Assembly (NCBI RefSeq): GCF_004421005.1
Contig: NZ_CP038026.1
Location: 3,658,001-3,722,000 of the forward strand
Direction: 5' to 3'
DNA length: 64,000 nucleotides
Origin: Pseudoduganella plicata
GTDB taxonomy: Bacteria; Pseudomonadota; Gammaproteobacteria; Burkholderiales; Burkholderiaceae_D
Below, in pieces: positions 1-9,484 of the stretch. The notes below the pieces were generated by a model that was not told the origin of the DNA, ran no database searches, and saw nothing but the letters and a program-made list of their open reading frames with translations. The position numbers and the translations under genes were made by a program. The first letter of the stretch is position 1. Every line of letters starts with the position of its first letter.

Positions 1-107
1 TTTACACAGGCTGGACCCATTGCAGACATTCGGATAGAGCAGTCAAGCACCAACAGGCTCACCCGAACGGTTCCTTCACATCGTCAATGCGACAGCATTC
101 ATCAGGC
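1..107. other. left window edge, no gene seen
   Basis: This short stretch lies downstream of the last gene of the leftward efflux operon. I see no credible gene, strong hairpin or repeat in it. Confidence 0.4.
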
Positions 108-1535
108 TCAGGGCAGGTCAAACCCACCGGCCATGGCCACGTAGCTGCGCGCAGTCGCAATAGCAAGATCGCGCTGGGCGCTTATCAATTCCTCCTGCGT
201 GGCCAACGCAATGCGCTCGGCTTCGAGAACGCCCAACAGACTCTCTCCGCCTTCCTGATAACGCAAGCGCGCCAGCCGCGCGCTTTCCTGTCCCAGCTCA
301 TGCGCTTGCTCGAGCTCGGCATGACGGCGACGAAGCTGGGACCAGCGGGAGATCGCGTTGTCAGCATCTTCGAGCGCGAACGCCAGCACTTTTTCGTAGC
401 CAGCGCGCGCCGCCTCTACCTCGGCGCCGGCGGCGCGCACGCGGGCGCGCCGGGCGCCTCCGTCGAACAGGGGCAGTCCCAAAGCGGCGCCGCCTTGCCA
501 GCGCCTGTTATCGCCTCCGGTCCAGTCCCCGGCGACGCCCGACGCGCCAAACAGCGCCGCCAGGCTGACGCGGGGGAAGCGGTCCGCCAGGGCCATGCCT
601 TCCCGCGCTTCCGCTGCCGCCAGTGCCCGTTCCGCAGCGCGCAGATCCGGACGGCGCAGCAGCAGGCGCGCCGGTTCGTCCGTCACCAGCGCCCGGGGCA
701 GCGCAAGCGGGGCCGAACGGTCGAGCGCCGCGATCTCCGATGCGTCGAGCCGCTGACCGGTCAACGTGGCCAGGCGGTTACGCGCGGCCCGTTCCTGGGT
801 CGCCAGGCTGGGCAAGCGCGCACCGGCCAGGCGCATCTGGGCTTCTGCGCGCATGCGTTCGGCCGGGGCCGCGCGTCCAGCCTGTTCGCGTTCGCGCACC
901 AGCCTGACCGTGCCGGCTTGGTTGTCGAGCTGCTCGCGCAGGCTTGCCTGAAGTTGCTGAGCTCCACGCAGCTCCACATAGGCATAGACGACTTCGGCCA
1001 GGATCAGGCGGCGCACATCGTCGCGCAGCGCCGCCTGCTCGTCGACCGACGCCTGCGCCACAGCGATGCTTTGACGCACACGGCCGAACAGATCCAGCTC
1101 CCAGCTCAGCAGTGCGTCCCACTGGACCGGCTCGGCCACCCGCGAACGGCCGTCATGCGTTTCGATGGCAGAGGCCCGCGCGCGCCCGCCCTGCGCCTGC
1201 AATTCGAACGAGGGCCAGCGCGACGCACGCGCAGCCACGGCGTACTCGCCGGCAGCGTCCAGCCGGGCGGCAGCGATTCGCAGGTCGTGGTTGTCGTGCC
1301 AGGCGCGTTGCACCAGCTGCTCCAGGTCGGCGTCGCCCAGTTCGCGCCACCACAGCGCCGGCGCCGCCCCAGCCTGCACGCCGTCCGCGCCAATGCCCGA
1401 CGGCAGCGCGGACAGATGTGCCGCGTCAGGCACTCTCTTTTGAGGCCCGCTTGACGCACACGCAGTCAGCAGCAGCAAGCTGACCAGCATCGGCGCAGCG
1501 GGCCGGGCCATGCAGATTGCGATATGTCGTTTCAT
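108..1535 (-). CDS. RND efflux outer-membrane factor (NodT/OprM type lipoprotein)
   Basis: This 475-residue protein should form the trimeric outer-membrane channel of a tripartite RND pump. It begins with a lipoprotein signal ending in LLLLTAC, with Cys26 as the probable lipidation site; Met9 is an alternative start. The rest shows the two long, Ala/Arg/Leu-rich helical repeats of the OEP family, including 'LLRRPDLRAAERALAAAEA' in the middle. Length is typical for NodT-family proteins. Its start overlaps the stop of the pump gene by four bases (ATGA), so it is almost certainly co-translated with the adaptor and pump upstream. It is the last gene of the operon. The exported substrate cannot be read from sequence. 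Confidence 0.93.
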   Translation of the reverse strand: MKRHIAICMARPAAPMLVSLLLLTACASSGPQKRVPDAAHLSALPSGIGADGVQAGAAPALWWRELGDADLEQLVQRAWHDNHDLRIAAARLDAAGEYAVAARASRWPSFELQAQGGRARASAIETHDGRSRVAEPVQWDALLSWELDLFGRVRQSIAVAQASVDEQAALRDDVRRLILAEVVYAYVELRGAQQLQASLREQLDNQAGTVRLVREREQAGRAAPAERMRAEAQMRLAGARLPSLATQERAARNRLATLTGQRLDASEIAALDRSAPLALPRALVTDEPARLLLRRPDLRAAERALAAAEAREGMALADRFPRVSLAALFGASGVAGDWTGGDNRRWQGGAALGLPLFDGGARRARVRAAGAEVEAARAGYEKVLAFALEDADNAISRWSQLRRRHAELEQAHELGQESARLARLRYQEGGESLLGVLEAERIALATQEELISAQRDLAIATARSYVAMAGGFDLP

Positions 1536-4500
1536 GCGGATTCCCCCTCTACGGGTGCCGCTAGCAGCGCCGGCGCGCTGCGGCGCGCCAATATTGTGAA
1601 CAGCAGCGGCGTGAACAACAATCCCGACAAGGTCACCCCGACCATGCCGGCAAATACCGCCGTTCCCATCGACTGGCGCATTTCGGCGCCCGGACCGGTC
1701 GACAGCATCAGCGGCAAGGCGCCCAGCAGGAAGGCGAGGGACGTCATCAGGATCGGGCGAAGACGGGTGCGGGCCGCAGCGATTGCCGCGTCGCGGCGGT
1801 CAGCCCCGGCCGCCATCGACTGCCTGGCGAACTCGACGATCAGAATGGCGTTCTTGGCGGCCAGGCCGATCAGTACTACGATGCTGATCTGGGTCAGCAC
1901 GTTATTGTCCATGCTGCGCCAGGACACGCCCAACAGTGCGGCCAGCACGCAGGCAGGCACGATCAGCACCACCGAGAGCGGCAACAGCCAGCTCTCGAAC
2001 AGGGCGGCAAGCAGCAGGTAGACGCACAGCACGGACAGGGCGAGCACGCCGGCGGTGCTGCCGCCGGCCTGCTTCTCCTGCAGGGCCAGCTCGGTCCATT
2101 CGTAGTCGAACCCGGCCGGCAGGCGTTCCTTGAGCAGCTTTTCCATCGAAGCGATGGTTTGACCGGTCGAGAACCCGGGCTTGGTGGCGCCCTGGATTTC
2201 AGCGCTTGGATACAGGTTGTAGCGTGGCACACGGAACGGTGCCGTTTCCTGGGTAAAGCTTGCTAGGCTGCCCAAGGGAACCATGGCGCCGCTGACGGCG
2301 CGGGTCTTGAGCGCGGCCAGATCCTCGATTCCCTGCCGGTATGGCGCATCGGCCTGGGCGGTAACGCGCCAGACCCGCCCCATTAGGTTCATGTCGTTGA
2401 CGAACACCGGCGCCATATAGCTTTGCAGGGTCTCGTTGGCCCTGGACAGCGGCACGCCCAGGTACTCGGCCTTGGTGCGGTCCAGGTCGACCTTGATCTG
2501 CGGGGTCATGGCATTGAACGGGGTGAACGCGTTGGCCACCGAAGGCAGCTTGTTTGCTTCCTCGACGAGACCGCGGACGACCTTCTGCAGGGCCTGCGCT
2601 CCCTGATCGCTCGTATCGCGTACCTGCAGCTTGAAGCCGCCGCCGGTGCCGATACCGGGTACGGACGGCGGCGGAATCACCATCACGCGCGCTTCGCTGA
2701 TCGGCGCCAGCTTGCCGCGCAGGGCGGCCAGCATGGCCGGGCCATCCAGGTCGACGCTGGCGCGCTCGCCGAAATCCTTGAACATGGTGAAGATCACGGC
2801 CGCGTTCGGCGCGGAGGTGAAGGTGGCCCCGTCGGTGCCGACGAATGCGGCCGTATGGGCCACGCCCGGATGGCTCATCAGGCGCGCACTGGCATCGCGC
2901 GCCACCTCGGTGGTGCGCGCCAGGGTCGAGCCGGGCGGCAGCTGGACCGAGACGATCGCGTAGCCCCGGTCGAGCTGAGGCACGAAGCCGGTCGGGGTGA
3001 TGTCCAAACGCCAGACGGTAAGCGCAAGCAGGCCCAGATACACCGGCAGCATCAGCCAGCGGCGCGACAGGGTCAGGGTCGTCAGGCGAACATAGCGCCC
3101 GGTCAGCCTGGAAAACACACGGTCGAACACGACCATCCAGCGCGCGCCCAGGCTGCGGCTGCCATGCCGGGGCTTGAGCAGCAGCGCCGCCAGTGCCGGC
3201 GACAGGGTCAGCGACACCAACGCCGAAATCAGGGTGGAGGCGGCGATCGTCACGGCAAACTGGCGGTAAAACATGCCTGAAATGCCGTCGATAAAGGCGG
3301 TGGGAACAAACACGGCGACCAGCACCAGCGCGATGGCGATCAGCGCAAAGCCGACTTCGCTCATGCTGCGCTGCGCCGCCTGCAGGGGGCTCATTCCCGT
3401 CTCCATGTGGCGCTCGACGTTTTCCACCACCACGATGGCGTCGTCGACCACGATGCCGATCGCCAGCACGAGGCCGAACAAGGACAGCGTGTTGAGCGAA
3501 TAGCCGAGGGCGGACAGCACCGTGAAGCTGCCAACCAGCGACACCGGAATGGCCAGGATGGGAATGATTGCGGCGCGCCAGGAACCGAGGAACACCAGCA
3601 TCGCCAGGCTGACCAGCAGGGCCGCCTCGAAGATGGTGTCGCGCACCTTGTCGATCGAGTTGCGTATGAACTCGCTCGGATTGTAGTACGAGTGGTACAC
3701 CAAGTCCTCGGGGAACTCGGCCTTCATTCGCTCCATCTCGGCCATGATCTGTTTGCTGGTGGCCAGGGCATTCGAACCAGGTAGTTGGGTGATGCTCAAC
3801 GCGACGGCCGTACGGTTGTCGACGAAGCCGCTCTCCGTATAATCCTGCGCGCCCATCTCGACGCGGGCCACGTCGCGAAGGCGCACCAGCCCGCCGTCTG
3901 GATGGGAGGCCACGACGATTGCCTCGAATTCGGCCACGTCGCGCAGGCGGCTTTGCGCCTGCACCTGCACCTGGAAGGCACCGTCGCCATCGACCGGCGG
4001 CTGGTTCAGCACCCCGGCCGCCACCTGCGAATTGGCCTGCCGTACCGCGGCGATAACTTCGGGCGCGGTCAGGCCGAGCGACGCCACGCGGGCAGGATCG
4101 AGCCAGATGCGCATGGAGAAGTCACGCGCGCCGCGGCTGTTTATGTCGCCCACGCCTTCGATCCGGGCCAGCCGGTCCCTGACGCGGGTGCTGATGTAGT
4201 TCGAGATGTACTGCTGGTCGCGGGTACCGTTCGGCGAATCGAGCAACAGCACCAACAGCAGGTCGGGCGATGTCTTCTTGACCGACAGTCCGAGGCGCCG
4301 TACCGCGTCCGGAAGGCGCGACTCGGCAATCGCCACGCGGTTCTGCACCAGCGACTGGGCCTGGTCGACATCCACTCCCGGCTTGAACACCACGTTGATG
4401 GTCAGCTTGCCGTCGCCGATCGACTGCGACGACAGATACAGCATGCCATCCACGCCGTTAAGCTCCTGCTCGATGGGAGCCGCCACGGTATCGGCGATTT

Positions 4501-4672
4501 CCTGGGCCGAGGCGCCGGGATAGTTGGCCTTGACGGTCACCGTGGGCGGCACGATTGCGGGAAATTCGGAAATCGGCAGGCGGCCGGCAGCCACCAGTCC
4601 GGCTAGGGTGATGAGGACCGACAACACGATGGCAAACACCGGCCGCCGGATGAAAAAATCGGAAAAGCGCAT
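1532..4672 (-). CDS. RND multidrug efflux permease, HAE-1 family
   Basis: This 1046-residue inner-membrane proton/drug antiporter has the length and topology of AcrB/MexB relatives. The N-terminus 'MRFSDFFIRRPVFAIVLSV' is the usual first helix. The proton-relay aspartates are present in 'GIVVDDAIVVVEN' (around residue 405), and the matching lysine lies in 'GLAAKNAILIVEFA' near the C-terminus, so the pump looks functional. Two large periplasmic loops follow helices 1 and 7. It lies 11 bases after the adaptor gene and overlaps the outer-membrane factor gene. Families of this type usually export hydrophobic or amphiphilic drugs, dyes or detergents; the specific substrate is unknown. The symbol is left empty because several orthologous groups are possible. 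Confidence 0.95.
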   Translation of the reverse strand: MRFSDFFIRRPVFAIVLSVLITLAGLVAAGRLPISEFPAIVPPTVTVKANYPGASAQEIADTVAAPIEQELNGVDGMLYLSSQSIGDGKLTINVVFKPGVDVDQAQSLVQNRVAIAESRLPDAVRRLGLSVKKTSPDLLLVLLLDSPNGTRDQQYISNYISTRVRDRLARIEGVGDINSRGARDFSMRIWLDPARVASLGLTAPEVIAAVRQANSQVAAGVLNQPPVDGDGAFQVQVQAQSRLRDVAEFEAIVVASHPDGGLVRLRDVARVEMGAQDYTESGFVDNRTAVALSITQLPGSNALATSKQIMAEMERMKAEFPEDLVYHSYYNPSEFIRNSIDKVRDTIFEAALLVSLAMLVFLGSWRAAIIPILAIPVSLVGSFTVLSALGYSLNTLSLFGLVLAIGIVVDDAIVVVENVERHMETGMSPLQAAQRSMSEVGFALIAIALVLVAVFVPTAFIDGISGMFYRQFAVTIAASTLISALVSLTLSPALAALLLKPRHGSRSLGARWMVVFDRVFSRLTGRYVRLTTLTLSRRWLMLPVYLGLLALTVWRLDITPTGFVPQLDRGYAIVSVQLPPGSTLARTTEVARDASARLMSHPGVAHTAAFVGTDGATFTSAPNAAVIFTMFKDFGERASVDLDGPAMLAALRGKLAPISEARVMVIPPPSVPGIGTGGGFKLQVRDTSDQGAQALQKVVRGLVEEANKLPSVANAFTPFNAMTPQIKVDLDRTKAEYLGVPLSRANETLQSYMAPVFVNDMNLMGRVWRVTAQADAPYRQGIEDLAALKTRAVSGAMVPLGSLASFTQETAPFRVPRYNLYPSAEIQGATKPGFSTGQTIASMEKLLKERLPAGFDYEWTELALQEKQAGGSTAGVLALSVLCVYLLLAALFESWLLPLSVVLIVPACVLAALLGVSWRSMDNNVLTQISIVVLIGLAAKNAILIVEFARQSMAAGADRRDAAIAAARTRLRPILMTSLAFLLGALPLMLSTGPGAEMRQSMGTAVFAGMVGVTLSGLLFTPLLFTILARRSAPALLAAPVEGESA

Positions 4673-4683
4673 GGTGGGCTCCC

Positions 4684-5814
4684 TTACGTGCCAGCGGCGG
4701 CAGCTTGTGCCACCTTGACGTGGTCACCCGGCCGCACCTTGGCGGCGCCGGAAACGATCACGCGTTCGTCAGGCGCCAGGCCCGACACCACCACCTGTTT
4801 GTCTCCCACCAGGCGGCCCAGCACCAGCTTGCGCGGAGCGACCTTGCTGTCGGCATCGACGACAAAGACCATTTTCTTGTCCTGGTCGCTTAGCACGGCG
4901 GACCCGGGTACCAGAAGGCGTTCCTGGGGCCCGCCCACGGGAATGCGCATGCGCGCGAAACTGCCGGGCATGACGGCGCGGTCCGCATTGGGCAGACTGG
5001 CGCGCAGGCGCACGGTGCCCGAGCGGGCGCTGATTTCGTTGTCGACGAAATCGACGGCTGCCGCCTGGACCGCCACGCCGCGCCCAAGCGTCAGCTCGAC
5101 CTTGCCGGGCAGCTTGTCGAGATGGCGCAGACGCTGGAAGTCGCTCTCCGCCAGGTCGACCACGGCGCGCACCGGATCGTGGGCGACGAGTGTGGTCAGG
5201 ACACCCGACTGGGCCGAGGCGCCGGTCACGTAGTTGCCGACGTCGACGCGGCGGTCCGAGACGGTACCGGCGATCGGCGCGCGCACGGTGGTGAAGGACA
5301 GTTCCAGCTCCGCGCTTCTCAGTTCCGCCTGGCTGAGCAGGACTGCGGCGTGCGCGCTTTCGTATTCGCCGCGCGCGCGCTCCAGTTCTTCCTGGCTGTC
5401 CGCACCGGTGCGCCGCAGTTTTTCGCTACGCTCGTACTGGGCGGCAGCCAGCTTCTCGCGCGCCCTGGCCTGGGCAAGGGCGGCCTGCGCCCGGTCGCGC
5501 ACGGCGACGAACGGACGGGGGTCGATCACGAACAACGGGTCGCCTGCCTTGACCCGCTGGCCATCGCGAAAGACGATTCGCTGCAGATAACCGGAGACGC
5601 GCGAGCGCACTTCGACGCGCTGCGACGGCTCGATGCGGCCAGTGTAGTCCATGGTGTCCTGCACCATTGAGCGCTCGGGTTGCGCCACGACCACGGTAGG
5701 AACCGGTGGCGGTGCGCCTGGAGCGGCTTGCAAGCGGCTGCAGCCGGACATGGCGCCCGCGCCGGCGAAGGCGGTCAACGCCAGCAGGGATAGGGTAAAT
5801 GTGGAACGTATCAT
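4684..5814 (-). CDS. RND efflux periplasmic adaptor (membrane fusion protein)
   Basis: This 376-residue AcrA-like lipoprotein should link the RND pump to its outer-membrane channel. A lipobox ending at Cys25 ('AMSGC') follows a hydrophobic signal. The order is as expected: an N-terminal barrel/lipoyl half ('RVEVRSRVSGYLQRIVFRDG'), a coiled-coil hairpin rich in Ala, Arg and Glu (roughly residues 105-165), the second lipoyl half ('LSFTTVRAPIAGTVSDRRV'), then beta-barrel and membrane-proximal domains. Only three bases separate it from the upstream MFS gene and 11 from the pump gene, so all are probably one transcript. Confidence 0.94.
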   Translation of the reverse strand: MIRSTFTLSLLALTAFAGAGAMSGCSRLQAAPGAPPPVPTVVVAQPERSMVQDTMDYTGRIEPSQRVEVRSRVSGYLQRIVFRDGQRVKAGDPLFVIDPRPFVAVRDRAQAALAQARAREKLAAAQYERSEKLRRTGADSQEELERARGEYESAHAAVLLSQAELRSAELELSFTTVRAPIAGTVSDRRVDVGNYVTGASAQSGVLTTLVAHDPVRAVVDLAESDFQRLRHLDKLPGKVELTLGRGVAVQAAAVDFVDNEISARSGTVRLRASLPNADRAVMPGSFARMRIPVGGPQERLLVPGSAVLSDQDKKMVFVVDADSKVAPRKLVLGRLVGDKQVVVSGLAPDERVIVSGAAKVRPGDHVKVAQAAAAGT

Positions 5815-5817
5815 CTT

Positions 5818-7266
5818 TCAGGTCTCCAATGGCGCAGGACGGTTGGTCTTGGCGCGCGCGGCAGCGCAGATGGCCGCTGCTGCAAGGATTAGCGCGGCGG
5901 CGACGGCAAACGTCGTGCGCATGCCGCGCGCGATGGCGGCCGGGCCAGCGTTATCCATGTCGCCCGTGGACGTCGCCAGGGCGAACAGGGCGCCCATCAC
6001 GGAAGCGCCGGTGACCAGACCAAGATTGCGGGACAGATTGAGCATTCCGGACACCAGCCCGCGCTGGTCGGCAGGAATATCGCTCATGACGGCTGTGTTA
6101 TTGGCTGCCTGGAATAGCGCATAGCACGCCGTGAGGGCCGATATCGGCCCCACATAGCCGGCGAGGCCAAGCCGGGGCAACAGCGCCAATGCGGCGCAGG
6201 CGCCGGCCGCCCCGAGCAGGCCCAGGCTGGCCATACGCCCCGCGCCGAAACGGTCCACCAGGCGCCCGGCGGGCACGCCGCACAGTGCCGCCACCAAAGG
6301 GCCGGCGGCAAGCGCCATGCCGACCATGCCGGGGCCGAGCTGCAGGCCGCCCGCAAGATAGAATGGACCGACGACCAGGGTCGCCATCATCACGGTCGAC
6401 ACCAGCGCACTGGCGGCAAGGCCGGCGCCGAGCAAGGGCGCGCGCAGCATCGCCGGCTGGATCAGCGGCGCTTGGGCCTTGCGTTCGACATGAACGAACA
6501 GCGCGATACCCAGCACGGCGCCCAGCAGCAGGACGAGGTTGCGCCCGTCGAACCGGCCCCGGCCGAGGGTCATCGCAACTGCATACGCGCACAGCGTGCC
6601 GGCCAGGACCAGCGTGCCCATGTGGTCGAAGCGGGGCCGCGCGGCCTCGCTGTCGGTGCGGTCGGCCGGCAGGTAGCGCAACGCCAGCAGCAGGGCCGCG
6701 AGGGACAGCGGCACCTTGATCGCGAAGATCGACGGCCAGCCGTAGCGTTCGATCAGCAGGCCGCCCAGCGCCGGGCCGAGCGTGGTGCCGATGGCCGACA
6801 TGGTTCCCAACAGACCCATGGCGCTGCCGCTGCGGGACTTGGGAACGGTCTGGGCAACGAGCGCCATGGTCAGCGCCATCATCACGGCCGCACCCAGCCC
6901 CTGTGCGGCGCGCGCGCCCACCAGCATCCAGAGCGTGCTTGCCAACGCACACACCCCGGAAGCGAAGGCGAACAGGCCGATTCCGGCCAGCAGTAGGCGC
7001 CGGCGCCCGATCAGGTCGCCCAGGCGCCCTACGATGACGATCACCGTGGTGACGGCCAGCAGATAGGCCAGCACGATCCACTGCACATCCTGGAACGGCG
7101 CGCGGAACACCGTGGTCATGGTCGGCAAGGCCACGTTGGCGATGCTCGTGCCGAGGGCGGGAAGCAGCATCGACAGTGAAAGGGCCGCGAGAGCACCGCG
7201 GATCGGCACGGTGGGACCGCCGTCCGTCTGGCCGGCATCCTGGGGAGGAGACTCTGGAGTGCGCAT
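5818..7266 (-). CDS. MFS exporter, DHA2 (EmrB/QacA-like) family
   Basis: This 482-residue polytopic membrane protein is a proton-driven major facilitator. Motif A is visible after helix 2 as 'GRLGDLIGRRRLL'. A motif C-like antiporter signature appears as 'TLGPALGGLL' in the fifth helix region. The hydrophobic segments fit 12-14 helices, as in DHA2 drug exporters. No EmrA-like partner is adjacent; instead the gene is directly followed by the RND adaptor. Having an MFS exporter and a full RND pump in one operon suggests layered export of a common toxic compound, which is an inference. It follows the phosphatase gene after 15 bases. Confidence 0.9.
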   Translation of the reverse strand: MRTPESPPQDAGQTDGGPTVPIRGALAALSLSMLLPALGTSIANVALPTMTTVFRAPFQDVQWIVLAYLLAVTTVIVIVGRLGDLIGRRRLLLAGIGLFAFASGVCALASTLWMLVGARAAQGLGAAVMMALTMALVAQTVPKSRSGSAMGLLGTMSAIGTTLGPALGGLLIERYGWPSIFAIKVPLSLAALLLALRYLPADRTDSEAARPRFDHMGTLVLAGTLCAYAVAMTLGRGRFDGRNLVLLLGAVLGIALFVHVERKAQAPLIQPAMLRAPLLGAGLAASALVSTVMMATLVVGPFYLAGGLQLGPGMVGMALAAGPLVAALCGVPAGRLVDRFGAGRMASLGLLGAAGACAALALLPRLGLAGYVGPISALTACYALFQAANNTAVMSDIPADQRGLVSGMLNLSRNLGLVTGASVMGALFALATSTGDMDNAGPAAIARGMRTTFAVAAALILAAAAICAAARAKTNRPAPLET

Positions 7267-7281
7267 GGGCGTAGATTCGAT

Positions 7282-7941
7282 TCAGCGTCCGGATCCCAAT
7301 GTGCCCCGGTAGATGTCGCCCCAGCGCAGAGCGGGAATCACGCCTGCGGCAGTGAGCTCTCCGTTCTTCGATGTGAGGACCAGCGCGTCGCCTTCGCCAA
7401 GCCGCACCGAAAACACGTCTTCCGGCAGGTTGTGATGAGCAACGACAACCATGTTCACTCCAGGCTTTGCCCCCTTGGCAACAACGCGCTGCAGGTGCGC
7501 CCGGCGCGTTTCGGTGTCCATGCTGCGGGTTCCCATCAGGCCGTTATCCTTGGTGGCCCGCGAAAACATCAGTTCCGCAGTCTGCACTGTCCGGCACATC
7601 GGGCTCGCCACGACCGCCCCGATGGGAATGGAAAGCCTGGCGATGATCGTTCCGATCTCCTCGCTCAACTGCCTCCCGCCTTGCGAGAGCATGCGTTGTC
7701 CATGACAATGGGTGAGATCGACGGGTTTGGCGTCCTCCAACTGATACGGTTCCGTGAGCGCGTGGCGGAACAGCAGGACGTGTCCGCCCTGTCGGAGTGC
7801 CGCCAGCAGATCGGCTTCGCGTGCGTCCGTATGGGATTTGTGGGCACTCCTGGGTTCCGCCAGGCGGTGCTGCGCAAGCGACGGCGAAGTCAGTGCAGCG
7901 CCGGCCAGGAGCAGCAGGAACAATCGTAGCAAGCGTTTCAT
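7282..7941 (-). CDS. exported histidine phosphatase superfamily protein
   Basis: This 219-residue protein starts with a classic signal peptide (MKRLLRLFLLLLAGAALTSPSLAQ), so it should act in the periplasm. The catalytic start motif is 'LLFRHALTEPY', an RHA form of the usual RHG, with the second arginine in 'SPMCRTVQTAELMF' and the late histidine in 'VVAHHNLPEDVF'. These features place it in branch 1 of the histidine phosphatases, often annotated as phosphoglycerate mutase-like. The start at 7941 overlaps the DUF2798 stop as ATGA; an upstream in-frame start would give 32 extra low-complexity residues and is rejected. The substrate is unknown. Confidence 0.85.
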   Translation of the reverse strand: MKRLLRLFLLLLAGAALTSPSLAQHRLAEPRSAHKSHTDAREADLLAALRQGGHVLLFRHALTEPYQLEDAKPVDLTHCHGQRMLSQGGRQLSEEIGTIIARLSIPIGAVVASPMCRTVQTAELMFSRATKDNGLMGTRSMDTETRRAHLQRVVAKGAKPGVNMVVVAHHNLPEDVFSVRLGEGDALVLTSKNGELTAAGVIPALRWGDIYRGTLGSGR

Positions 7942-8171
7942 GCGGCCTCCTTTCTTACCAGGGCGCCAACGATGCGGCGCGCCCCCGGGGCGACGATCAT
8001 GACGACCGGGAACGCAATCAGCCACGAGGGCAGCCACGCATTGATCCAGAGTTGGCCGAATGCCTCGCTCAGGCCTGCGTGTTTATAGGTCGCGATGCCC
8101 GATACGATCAGCGACATCATTCCTGACAGCAGGAGCGCAAAGAGTACAGGTGCAAACTTCACAGGGAACAT
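7938..8171 (-). CDS. small membrane protein, DUF2798 family
   Basis: This 77-residue protein has two hydrophobic helices (residues about 5-28 and 38-62) and ends in basic residues (ARRIVGALVRKEAA), the layout of DUF2798. The start at 8171 (MFPVKFAPVLFA) has an AGGAAA-like ribosome site just upstream; a longer form adds 23 residues lacking any family signal. It lies 22 bases after the AhpD-like gene and overlaps the phosphatase gene by four bases. DUF2798 genes often sit near MarR-type regulators and efflux genes. No biochemical function is established. Confidence 0.8.
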   Translation of the reverse strand: MFPVKFAPVLFALLLSGMMSLIVSGIATYKHAGLSEAFGQLWINAWLPSWLIAFPVVMIVAPGARRIVGALVRKEAA

Positions 8172-8193
8172 GACGGTTTCCTTTTTGGTGATG

Positions 8194-8733
8194 TCACAGG
8201 GCAAGGGTGACGGGTGGGAAGTCAACATCGGTCTGGGCAACGCTGTTGGTATAGTTGGTGAAAATGTTCATCGCGACGTTGGCAATGACTTCCAATACCA
8301 GTCCATCGTCGATGCCCATGTCGCGCAACGCTTCCAGGCGGTCAGTGGACAGCTCGCCCCCATGTTCGAGCAGGGCGATCGTCAGACCGGTAATGGCGCT
8401 ATCCGTCTCGTTGGGCGAACTGCCGCCGCGCGCCTGCAGGATGGCTGCTTCATCCATGCCGATACGCTTGGCGATGGCTGTGTGAGCTGCCAGGCAATAG
8501 CCGCACTGGTTGTGCTGGGCGAGCGCCAGCGCGATCACTTCACGTTGCACGGCAGTCAGGCGTCCCTTGGACAAGGCTTCGGAGAAAGCCAGGTAGCCGT
8601 CCAGCACGGCCGGCGCATGCGCGAGGGTGCCGAACATGTTCGGAACCATTCCACGCTTGGCCTTAATGGCTTCCAGTTGTGTTGCGACCTTGTCGGAAGC
8701 TTGCTCCGGCAATACTTTTTGAATGCGAGGCAT
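8194..8733 (-). CDS. carboxymuconolactone decarboxylase / AhpD-like protein
   Basis: This 179-residue protein carries the AhpD core motif: 'CGYCLAAH' has the CxxC pair and the following histidine, preceded by 'VQREVIALALAQHNQ'. Related proteins (peroxidase-related enzymes of the CMD superfamily) reduce peroxides or act as disulfide carriers, so a redox role is likely. The start at 8733 (MPRIQKVLPEQASDK) matches the family N-terminus; a longer in-frame start overlaps the preceding gene. It sits 13 bases after the restored end of the siderophore-interacting gene and belongs to the same operon. Confidence 0.88.
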   Translation of the reverse strand: MPRIQKVLPEQASDKVATQLEAIKAKRGMVPNMFGTLAHAPAVLDGYLAFSEALSKGRLTAVQREVIALALAQHNQCGYCLAAHTAIAKRIGMDEAAILQARGGSSPNETDSAITGLTIALLEHGGELSTDRLEALRDMGIDDGLVLEVIANVAMNIFTNYTNSVAQTDVDFPPVTLAL

Positions 8734-8746
8734 ATCTTTTCCTAAG

Positions 8747-9471
8747 TTAAGTACTGAGTTTTTCGTGAAATCCGGGATTGCCCTGTTTCCAGTAGGCGGC
8801 AACATGGGGCTTCCCGAGGGTGCTTGTGGTGCTCCAGGAAGAGTTCACGGGCCGTTTTCATGACCTGTGCCTCCCCGGCGCACCAGACGTATCCCTTTCC
8901 CCTTGGGAGAGAAATCGCTTTGAGGCGCTCCAGCCATGCGTCGCTGGAGCGGACCCAGATCAGGTCCATGTGCGCACGCGTCGAAAACAGACGCTCGTCG
9001 TCGTGGTCGGCCACTTCCGGCACTACGATGACCTTGGTCTCTGCAGGCAACTCGCGTAAGCGCCGGGTGATGGTCGGCAGCGCCGAAGCGTCGCCGGCGA
9101 GCGAAGTCCAGGCGTAGTCGGCAGAAACCACCATGGACCCGCGCGGTCCAAGAATCGTGACTTCGGTACCGGGGCGTGCATTGCGGGCCAAGTCGCTAGC
9201 CGGCCCCGTGTCATGCAGTACGAAATCGATCGTCAGCTCGGCGCGCGTGATGTCGAAATCGAGTGGAGTAAAATCCCGCAACTTGGTTTGTCCCTCCCTG
9301 CACGGGCACGGCAATCTTGACGTGATCATCGAAACCCATCGATTGGAAATCACTAAGGTCGCTCCCCTGGAACAGGATGCGGACGAAATTTTTGCTGATT
9401 CGCTCTATGCTGCGCACCGTGACGACTCGGCGGCGCGCCTCGAAACGAACGCGCTGTACTTGGCGCGACAT
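8747..9471 (-). pseudogene. siderophore-interacting protein (FAD/NAD(P)H ferric reductase family), two frameshifts
   Basis: Three reading frames together give a SIP-family ferri-siderophore reductase. Frame 1 starts at 9471 (MSRQVQRVRFEARR) and carries the FAD-domain N-terminus up to 'FDDHVKIAVPVQGG'. Near 9295 the reading shifts to 'LRDFTPLDFDITRAELTIDFVLH', which contains the usual RDYTP-like FAD motif, and continues through 'VWCAGEAQVM'. Near 8810 it shifts again; the restored tail 'VAAYWKQGNPGFHEKLST' is the conserved C-terminus, with its stop at 8747. Each break is one base. Either the gene is decayed or these are sequence errors. Its product would release iron from siderophores in the cytoplasm. 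It would be the first gene of the operon facing the MarR regulator. Confidence 0.82.
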
Positions 9472-9484
9472 TGAAGGTGAACAC

